NCBI RefSeq assembly: GCF_964656455.1
Contig: NC_135714.1
Span: forward strand, 121,091,631 to 121,155,630
Direction of reading: 5' to 3'
DNA length: 64,000 nucleotides
Source of the DNA: Halichoerus grypus
Taxonomy: Eukaryota > Chordata > Mammalia > Carnivora > Phocidae
Numbering within the stretch: the stretch's first letter is position 1; each line of letters begins with the position of its first letter. Shown one piece after another: positions 56,001 to 64,000 of the stretch. A program made the position numbers and the translations under genes. Under the pieces are notes generated by a model that saw only the letters and a program-made list of their open reading frames with translations, was not told the DNA's origin and did not search any database.

Positions 56001-59000
56001 GAGAAAGAGACCTCTGTAAGAGGAGAAGGCACTTTTACATGCAGAGCTAGAGCCTATCACAAGCTCCTATGCTGGAGTAGGAAGGCAGGTTCCAGAGAAG
56101 TGTGGCTGTTGGTATAACCAAGCCTGGCTTCTTGGGTTCGTAAATCTGTGCGGTCATACAGGGACCCATGCTGAAGGGAACCCCACACTTTGGTTAGTGC
56201 TCTGCTGTCCCTGTCTTGAAATTCTTAACAGTTGAACAAGAGGTTCTGCATTTTCCTTTTGCAACTGAGCCCCGCAAATTATGTGGCCAGTTCTGACTGC
56301 AACCCTTCCCCTTGTCCCTCCCCAGTTCCCATCTATTTGAAATAGGCCTTCCCTTAACTGGTTCCTCCCCTTAACAATAATGTGTGGCGAGGGTAGGGAT
56401 GGAGATGGACACTTACCAGCTGATTTCTTCCTAAAACCCCGTCAGAAAAAAGACAATTGTTCAGGGGTCGAGAAAGAAGTGATTGAATTACTATTGAATT
56501 ACCTTCTTGATCTTTCAGAAGTGACGTGACACAACTTAAACAAATCACCATTTTCTGGCCAGGGGGTATTGATCACTGCAGATGGAGCCTCTTTTCATTG
56601 TAAATTAAATTCTCTGAAATACCGTTTCCAACACAAGGACTTCTCCCTTCTCATGCTGAGCCTAAACCTGTCAGTATGTCTTCTTGACTTGCATTTCTAA
56701 GAGGGAAAAAAATGTAATAATCTGCTAATACAGAGTAAGAGCGCAGGTTGGAGAATTCTAGACTAGACCTCAATTTGGACAAAGTATGAAATGAAATCTG
56801 ATTTTCAGATCCCCAGAAGGAGGCAGGGCTGGTAAAAGAACGTTAAGTAAATGTCTAGATAGCTGGCACCTCGCAAACATTTTGAGCCTGAAGTTTTAGT
56901 TTCTATAGATAGAGTCTGAGCCAGGCTTAGCTCATGTCTGGTCGGCGTCTGTACATAATGCTTTCGTTTGTCCTGTCACCCAGCTGTCCCTCTTGGTTTT
57001 TCAATACTCTTTGCTTAGCTTTACTAAGGCAAGGGCTGTCGGAATTGCTTAGGTTTGTACACGTGCTCCAACACCACAGATTAATCTGAAGTGACCTGAA
57101 TCTATATTCCTTCTCACTTCAGGTTTTACTTTTATCATTTACAGGAACAGTTATAAAAAGAATAAATACACATTTTTTATCAAATTGAAAATATTCTTGT
57201 ATTATGTCTTTGTAAAAATGAAGCCAGATGAATATTTTTCTGACAGTTTTCAGTGGAAGGATTTTACACAGAAAGGGTACCAAGGGCAATAACCAGAAAA
57301 TGAACTATTCCTTTTGGAGGAAAGACATGTTGAGAACACGGAAGTAAGTCTTAGGGACAGCATCAACCATGGCGTCAGGCTCTGAAGAAAAATCGTAGTA
57401 GCTATGAAATGAGAAGCACCCACATGGTTAGTCATATGGATAATGATCCTTTGCAGGAATTCCATCTTTAAAATCACAAAATATGTAAACATAAAATTCC
57501 TCTAACATTGCTTGATGAACACATATTCCTTGAATAGTTTAGACTTCAGATGAATGCATGAGCATGAGAAATTTTGAAATTGCAGGAACATTATATAAAA
57601 TGTTGTGTTTTTTTATGGTTTGAGATGAAAGACAAATAAAGTGATAGACTTGGAATATAAATCAGAACCTTATCGAAAATGGCAAAATTAAAGTCTCTAT
57701 AAAGTACTTCAAAAAGTATCTACAGATGTATATTTTAATTTTTCACTTTTTCAAAGCCTATGAGGCGGGCATGGAGATTATAAGAACAATTTTCGAAAAC
57801 TCATTGTTAAATCCTTTCTCCTGGCTTCCTATGCTCCCCAGGGAGATGTTCTTGTGTTGGAGAGGGTATGTCAGAGAATTTAATTGTGTTCTTAGCATAA
57901 AATCAGACCTGTCTGAGACACTTTGGAACAATTAGCAAATTGTCATCCGTTTATTCTTATGTACTGGCCCCCAGGGAAAATGGGGGACTGTCACAGTGGT
58001 GATTACAGGCACTCTTTTTCCTTTACCTTTTCCTGCTGACTCCTAATCCAAACCTCATGCAAATACAGTCTAGAAAAAGAGCAAAATTTAGCCACAAAGC
58101 GCCAAACTTATTTTCCGGTTCCATGGTTTCCTCCCTCTTGGTGTTTCACATGGGAGCTGATTTCCATTTCATGCCCCTGAGAAGGAGCATTATCATATCA
58201 TCATGAAGAACTAAATTAACTCCTATTATCCCTGAGCCAAGAGTCTGAGGTCAGCCGATTGGAATTTATCCTTCTGATTTTAGAGCTGCTGGGGAGCACC
58301 GAAGCTAGGCAGTGAACCAGGAGGTACCTGGCGTCCCTCCTGAGGACTGAAAAAAAAGGACTATCGCTCAGGTCTGAGAAGGAGAAGAATCGTTTCGTGC
58401 CAAATGACATTAGTGCTGTGATCTGAACCTGTTAAAATTAATTATTATTTCTAAGAGCAAATGCACTTGATAAAGGTCAGCGCCCCTCACTTTTAAGCTC
58501 CCATCATCAGATGTAGCTCCAGACACTGAGGCCGTGTGAAATGGCACAAGCTTAGTGGAGGCTCAGCCTCTCTCTGGGGAAATAGCTCAGTAATCGTTGC
58601 CTCCAGATGTTTCTTTGAGGAGACTGCTTCTCTTCTCCCCTCTTTCCCTACAAATCTCAGTGTTTCTGTCTCCATTCTGTTTGGGCCGGTGAGCGAGTCC
58701 CGGGGGCTGAAAATAGTGTTAGCAAGCAAGGTGTGTAGAAAGAGTTAACATAGCAGGGCTGGACCTGCTCACCTTAGACAGGATAACACAGATCTGCTTA
58801 CATGGTTGGCTGCTGACATCAGGGACCTTGGGTTTCAGGAGGGTTCTCACCATTCCCAGAACTGGTGAGAGTGACTCACGGTGCCTGAAGTATTTGTACA
58901 AATAACGTGATTTATGTGGGACACCTACTTTGCCTCGGGGAGTCTGGAAATTTGGCGGCGCACTAGGCAGAGGGTGCTCAGGTGACCAGCCCCCCCCCAA
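53055..59000. other. Long SINE-free unassigned stretch
   Basis: Almost 6 kb with no SINE or L1 that I recognise. I note a GA-rich patch (53611-53637), an alternating TA/TG patch (54388-54440), an AT-only patch (55688-55743) and a possible conserved block at 57900-58480. Short ORFs on both strands show no family resemblance, no codon bias I can argue for and no splice context. Confidence 0.5.
55688..55743. repeat. AT-only low-complexity run
   Basis: Irregular TATATA/ATTATA sequence capable of forming cruciforms. It is not a clean microsatellite. Confidence 0.85.
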
Positions 59001-59004
59001 TAAA

Positions 59005-59305
59005 AGCCTTGTGCACTGAGTTTCTAGTGAGCATCACTGGTGGACAACATTTCACACATGTTGCTGGAGGAATTAAGTGCATTCTATGTGAGTCTCCTGG
59101 GAGAGGACTTTTGGAAGTATCTGTCTGGTTTCTTTCAGGTGTCACCCCACGTGGCTTATCCTTTCTTGATTCTGCTTTGTATCCTTCCGCTGTAAAAAAA
59201 AATCACAGCCATGAGTATAACCATAGGCTGGGTCCTGTGGATCCTCCTAATACATCATCAAACCTGGGGGTGGTCTTGGGGACCCTTCAACACACAAGTT
59301 ACAAT
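59005..59305 (+). mobile_element. Old LTR fragment, class unsettled
   Basis: TTTCACACATGTTGCTGGAG, GAATTAAGTGCATTCTATGT, GGAGAGGACTTTTGGAAGTA, AATCACAGCCATGAGTATAA and GGGGGTGGTCTTGGGGACCC follow a familiar mammalian LTR in order. The expected CTGTAATAAATCACAGC polyadenylation phrase is decayed to a run of A. No viral genes are attached. Confidence 0.6.
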
Positions 59306-60413
59306 AAAAAAATGTTCGCTCCACGTCTCACCTAGACTTTTATAAAATTAAAGCCCTTAGGATGTATCTCTATTATCTGGGGTCACTTTAGATAAGCTCT
59401 GAAAGAACTCACCTTAGCATTATGATTTCTGAGAAAGCTTCAATGCAAGCTATAATCTGGAAATCGGCATCACTGTTGATTCTATATTTAAATCAGTTAT
59501 TTCCATAGTAGTGTGCTGTGCTCTACTCAAATTGGATAGTGTGGCAGCTTTTATTTTTAAAGAAGTTATCTTATGGAACACTTATTCCCTCGGTAACACC
59601 GCTAGTTTGTGGAGTGCACACTAAAAAGACCTGGGGTTTGACTGAATTATTTTCCCTGGAGGAGAACTCTGAGTTGACTTTTCTAAGAAATAGAAATAAA
59701 AATCTTACATCTGAGAAAATAGAGTAGAGACCAGAAGCTATCACCCTCCCAGGATATTTTTTCTGTTGTCCGACATGCAGAACTATAGCTTTGGGTGGTT
59801 GTATTAAACATTACACTAGATTGTGTCAAAATCCTTTGGAAATTCTTTAGATGGCCGCAGATATCACTTCAAGTTTTAGTAAAATTTAAGTTCAGTAGGG
59901 TGGGGGAGGGAATGTTGCATTAAGTTGGCTATACAGCAAGTGAGGGGCGAAGGTGGGAAAACAAGGCTTCTCCTGAGAGCAGTCCGCTATCCAAATTTTA
60001 TTCACTTGTGGGCATCTTGTATTCAGTGGCACAGGACCATCAATGGTACTCTCAAGGCAGAGAGTCTTGTGTGGATAAAATGCAAACCCAGCATTTTGCT
60101 AACTCATAGCACCAGAATCAAAGTCTTACTTCCACGAAACTGACTTCTCCAGAGTCAGAATGGATCGTTTCTACTATATATAAACAGTTGTATACTTCAA
60201 CCCCTTTCTAAACAGATCTATCTAGCTCACCAACTAGAATCAATGTGGTTATAAGCTTGGGATTTGGAGCCGGATACCAAATCTGCTTATTAACCACATG
60301 GTGTAACCTGTTTATTTCTTATGTCTTGTTATTGCAATCTATAACATGGGCAATGACATCACCTAATGCCAAGGGCTCTAGGAACAGTCACACACAAAAA
60401 ACCAGTTTGTAAG
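59306..60413. other. Unassigned non-coding DNA
   Basis: No repeat family or credible ORF recognised. Confidence 0.5.
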
Positions 60414-61032
60414 TGTTGCCGGGTGAACCGGGGAGACCACTGAGCCCTGAGGCCTCTGCCCAGCCTGTCTCCAGGACAGTCTGCGGAGGCTTTTAGTCTC
60501 TTCACAAGAAAAGAATTCAAGGACAGGCCAGACTGCCGTTGAGCAGTGCAAGTGAGGAGTTTATTAAAGAGAGAGTACACTCTTGAGGTATGAGAGGGGG
60601 TGAGTTCAAGGGAGAGCTGCACCTGGGGTTTGGGTCTCTATTTTTTTTTTTTTTTTAAAGATTTTATTTATTCATTTGAGAGAGAATGAGAAAGAGAGAG
60701 AGCATGAGAGGGGGGAGGGTCAGAGGGAGAAGCAGACTCCCTGCTGAGCAGGGAGCCCGATGCGGACTCGATCCCGGGACTCCAGGATCATGACCTGAGC
60801 CGAAGGCAGTCGCTTAACCAACTGAGCCACCCAGGCGCCCTGGGTCTCTATTTTTATTAACAGTTGGTAACTAGGGAGTAAGATATTAATTGTTTGGGGA
60901 GGGGATTTTTGGGGGAGCAGAGTTTCGTGCTTTTTCTCTCTGACTTGGTCGGGGACTCTGGCTATCTTTGTCTTGGGCCTGTCTGGTGTGATCTGGCTTC
61001 TCGTGGCCTTGCTTAGGAATGCTGCCAGGACA
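60414..61032 (-). mobile_element. ERV1-like LTR, split by a SINE
   Basis: Reading the minus strand, CTCTTTAATAAACTCCTCAC at about 60553-60572 supplies an AATAAA and fits the R region of a class I LTR. The left boundary may be the TG at 60414. The right end is lost where another SINE begins. I found no flanking duplication, so the boundaries are approximate. No viral genes remain. Confidence 0.55.
60646..60840 (-). mobile_element. Can-SINE inserted in the LTR
   Basis: A perfect 15-bp duplication, TGGGTCTCTATTTTT, lies at 60631-60645 and 60841-60855. Body wording (GAGGGTCAGAGGGAGAAGC, GACTCCAGGATCATGACC) matches the copies at 1.6 and 24.3 kb, perhaps one subfamily. Confidence 0.97.
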
Positions 61033-61211
61033 GTGGCTCAGGTCATGATTCCAGAATCCTGGGATGGAGTCTCACGTCTGTCCGGGCTCCTTGCTCAGTG
61101 GGGAGTCTGCTTCTCTGCTCTTCCCCTGGTTCTCTTTTTCTCTCTCTCTTTCTCTCTCTTGCTCACTCTCTCTCAAATGAATAAATAAAATCTTTAAAAT
61201 AAATAAATAAA
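61033..61211 (+). mobile_element. Can-SINE, 5' truncated
   Basis: It starts at GTGGCTCAGGTCATGATTCC, missing the first part of the head, then continues to an AAATAAAATCTTT tail with extra AAATAAATAAATA. The start coincides with the end of recognisable LTR sequence. Confidence 0.88.
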
Positions 61212-61550
61212 TGGTAGCGATTCTGGCCTATCCTTTGTTGTTTGGGAGAACCATAACGTTTGACAGATGGTGAAGGTAGCATAAATAAATAAAATACATT
61301 TCTACTCGACTCACTCTAAAGCAATTAATTCCCACGCGAGAAGTAGTTTGATTGAAGAATTGCAGTTTAGGATTGAAAGCATCTCCTCTCATGACTTGTG
61401 ATTTGAAGCCTATTTCTTTCCCCCACACCTTTTATCACTATGATGGGTTTCTCCTGACTAATAATCACAGGGGCCCCCACTAACCCTCATTTCAGTGAGA
61501 AGAAAGCCTGCTTCTTTGTGGTTTCTCCCCTTATGAGTAATGTCATGACA
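61212..61550. other. Unassigned non-coding DNA
   Basis: No feature recognised. Confidence 0.45.
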
Positions 61551-61566
61551 CCTTGTATTCCATACT

Positions 61567-61764
61567 TTTTTTTAAAGATTTTATTTATTTATTTGACAGA
61601 GAGAGAGACAGTGAGAGAGGGAACACAAGCAGGGGGAGTGGGAGAGGGAGAAGCAGGCTTCCTGCTGAGCAGGGAGACCGATGCAGGGCTCGAACCCAGG
61701 ACCCGGGGATCATGACCTGAACCAAAGGCACTTGCTTAACGACTGAGCCACCCAGGCGCCCCGC
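61567..61764 (-). mobile_element. Can-SINE, full length, with target duplication
   Basis: The flanks CCTTGTATTCCATACT (61551-61566) and CCTTGTATTCCATATT (61765-61780) differ at one base. The head GCCACCCAGGCGCCCC is intact. Confidence 0.97.
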
Positions 61765-61780
61765 CCTTGTATTCCATATT

Positions 61781-62329
61781 TTAGGTCTGACCAAATTTGG
61801 TGGAAACCCATCCAGTCATTTTCTGGGAATGTAGTAACAGATAAATAGGTAGATGTAAACTTCTTTTCATTTATATTGGAGATGATAACTATACACACTG
61901 ATGTTTGCTCTTCTTCCTGTCTCTAACTAATATATTGACAATACCAAGGTGTGCTTGATGTAACTAGCACTCCAGAACAATGCGGTCCAGAGTATAGATT
62001 TTATAGGTGTTCGGGAGTAGAAAATTTACAAAACAAAGCAATCTTTAGGTAATAGAATTAAAGACAGTAAGGTTTAAAAAGTGAAGGGAATGGTGTGAGC
62101 AAGCAGGGCAGTTAACTGAAAGTCAGAACAAACATTTCATAGCACTATCATGGGAATATATCTAAAAAGACTAGAAGGACCCGAAAAGGGAAAGGCAAGT
62201 TTGCTTCTGTGAGCCATGCGAAGAATTTTATCAGATCCTGAGTAATCCAGACTTATCCTCTGTCATAGTCCCTCTGTATCCCCGTCTCACCTACTGATGT
62301 GTGGTGCCCTTGATGCATCGTGTTGATAT
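61781..62329. other. Unassigned non-coding DNA
   Basis: No feature recognised. Confidence 0.45.
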
Positions 62330-62690
62330 TGCCGAGCTGTTGATCACATTGCTTCCTCAACTCAGAATGATCTTTACCTATTGGTCTTCACCTATTGGTT
62401 TTCAACGCTGAAGATTCATTTCACAGAGCACTCTTTCTATGAAGACTTTCTGACCCCAATCCAGGTAAAACTGATCGGAAATTCCTTTGGATCTCCTCTG
62501 TACTCAGTAATTACTTAGATCAGAGTACCCATAACACACTATTGCATTTGTTTCTTTATGTGGCTCTTTCCTTCTTGTAGATGGTAATCTTCTTATGGGC
62601 TAGGAAACTAATTCATCTTTGTATGTGCCCGACATGAAAGTATATTTTTGATTAATAGCTATTCCCATGAATGAATGCAACACGAAAGGA
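62330..62690 (+). mobile_element. L2-like ancient LINE 3' end
   Basis: CACAGAGCACTCTTTCTATG, GAAGACTTTCTGACCCCAAT, TAACACACTATTGCATTTG, TAGATGGTAATCTTCTTATG and CATGAATGAATGCAAC follow the general L2 3' order. The divergence is high. Confidence 0.6.
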
Positions 62691-62911
62691 AAGAAACAGG
62701 AATGAAAGAAGGAATGCAAAGGATCTGATACATTTAATAAAATGGTAGAAAAGCAGTGTTTTTCTCACTGAGATTTACTTAAGATATGGGGACAAAAGTT
62801 TCTCTTTTCAAGCCAGTGTTCAAAGATGACTAATTACAAAAAGATTAAAAAAACAAAGCAAAACAAAATATGAAATTTTTGATCACTAAGGTGTTTATAA
62901 AGAAATTGCAG

Positions 62912-63122
62912 GGGTGCCTGGGGGGCTCAGTCAGTTAAGCCTCTGCTTCGGCTCAGGTCATGATCTCAGGGTCCTGGGATCCAGTCCTGCGTGGGGCTCC
63001 CTGCTCAGCGGGGAGCCTGCTTCTCCTTCTCCCTTTGCCTCTCCCCCTGCTTGTGCTCTCTCTCACTATCTCTGCCACTGTCTCTCTCTCTCTCTCAAAT
63101 AAATAAATAAAATCTTAAAAAA
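62912..63122 (+). mobile_element. Can-SINE, full length, with target duplication
   Basis: AAATTGCAG flanks it at 62903-62911 and 63123-63131. The head reads GGGTGCCTGGGGGGCTCAG, with one substitution in the A-box region. Part of the CT tract is duplicated. Confidence 0.95.
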
Positions 63123-63131
63123 AAATTGCAG

Positions 63132-63539
63132 CCTAGAGGGTGAGTAACACAGACCAAAGAAAAGTGAAACTCCAATCCTGCCATTCACATTTTCTTTTAA
63201 CAGCAGAAACTTTCAAACTGAAGTTAGATGTCAGACATTTCAGTTGAAAAAGTCCAAAAGTCAAGTGGACACATAACTAAAGTCTGGCAAGAGGTTAAAG
63301 ACACTTTGCTTTCCTCAAGGCCACGATTAGCCCTTAGAGTATTATCATAGTGTTGGCTACTTCTTTTATATATTTATTTTTCCACTCTGAAGTTACATTT
63401 CAGGCATCAGTGATTTTCCAAGATATTAAAGAATGGGCTTGGCCATAATGTTCCCTCAGGCCATCGGAGCTCTGCATTCCAGCATTAACCACATGAGAAG
63501 TTTATTGGCACTAAGATACTTTCTCATTATGAAACACCC
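63132..63539. other. Unassigned non-coding DNA
   Basis: No feature recognised. Confidence 0.45.
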
Positions 63540-63555
63540 AAAAGAACATACTTCT

Positions 63556-63739
63556 TTTTTTTTTTAAGATTTTATTTATTTATTTGATAGAGACAGAGAT
63601 AGCGAGAGCAGGAACACAAGCAGGGGGAGCGGGAGAAGGAGAAGCAGGCTCTCCGCCGAGCAGGCAGCTTGATGCAGGGCTCGATCCCAGGACCCCGAGA
63701 TCAGGGCAGACGCTTAACAACTGAGCCACGGAGGCACCC
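63556..63739 (-). mobile_element. Can-SINE with small internal deletion
   Basis: The duplication AAAAGAACATACTTCT (63540-63555) matches AAAAGAACATATTTCT (63740-63755) except at one base. About 14 bases are missing between CCCGAGATCA and GGGCAGACGC, which removes part of the head next to the promoter region. Confidence 0.96.
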
Positions 63740-63755
63740 AAAAGAACATATTTCT

Positions 63756-64000
63756 TAATGAATGTGAACTAGAGCTGGCATTGTTAGTCTTGAAGCAAAC
63801 ACAACAAACTTTCAGCAGCCTCGTTACGTGTAATTATCAATTTTGAAGCTGCGGTATTAGGGCCCGTCATTGGGCGTAGCCAGACAGACTGATCTGCTCG
63901 CGGCTGCGACTCCGGAGATTTTGATGCCCAGCTGTCACCTGCTTTCAGTAGATAGTCCTCATGATCAGACTCGGTATTTCACTCTTGGTAAAGCAAACTT
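63756..64000. other. Unique, CpG-richer sequence at window edge
   Basis: No repeat is recognised. Nine CpG sites fall within 63822-63914, far denser than the rest of the window outside SINE heads. I cannot tell whether this is a conserved element, an exon edge beyond the window, or chance. Confidence 0.45.

Overview
This window is non-coding mammalian nuclear DNA. I found no exon, intact gene, structural RNA gene or CRISPR array. The organism is a carnivore. About 31 copies or pieces of the tRNA-derived Can-SINE are scattered on both strands, and the youngest LINE-1 (L1) has the carnivore-type 3' UTR. All well-preserved SINEs are the general caniform type (head GGGGCGCCTGGGTGGCTCAG, body TCGGCTCAGGTCATGATCCC). 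None has the youngest dog-type head or the cat-type body as I remember them. That points to an arctoid (bear, panda, seal or weasel group) rather than dog or cat. This is an inference from recalled consensus sequences.

Layout. 1-13 kb: Can-SINEs, a large GAAA/GGAA satellite grown from a SINE tail (2.28-2.65 kb), MIR and MER5 relics, and long unassigned stretches. 13.9-15.2 kb: the 3' half of an old L1 on the plus strand, carrying a tiny tailless SINE insertion. 16.2-17.5 kb: an ancient repeat split by a solo LTR. 18.8 kb: a CCTT satellite. 20-25.2 kb: dense SINEs, including one inside another's tail and an L1/SINE chimera at 24.7-25.15 kb. 25.3-28.4 kb: an old minus-strand L1 with another L1 nested in it. 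30.2-32.9 kb: L2, then an old plus-strand L1 with two young SINEs. 34.8-38.8 kb: MLT1-type LTRs, another LTR and MIRs. 40.5-43.8 kb: L1, MIR and SINE nests plus an L1 5' UTR. 45.2-46.3 kb: an old LINE hit by a SINE and a solo LTR. 47.9-52.9 kb: a decayed, internally deleted carnivore L1 with 5' UTR, ORF1 and ORF2 remnants. 53-60.4 kb: the longest SINE-free stretch, possibly regulatory. 60.4-63.7 kb: an LTR, SINEs and an L2-like relic. 63.8-64 kb: a small CpG-rich unique patch at the window edge.

No genes work together here. The window records successive retrotransposition, and target-site duplications let many insertions be ordered in time. The most interesting items are two unusual L1-machinery products: the L1/SINE chimera with one shared duplication, and the tailless SINE head with a perfect 17-bp duplication. 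I did not find a new biological system. Candidate conserved regulatory patches (33.9-34.1, 57.9-58.5 and 63.8-63.9 kb) are guesses that need cross-species alignment.
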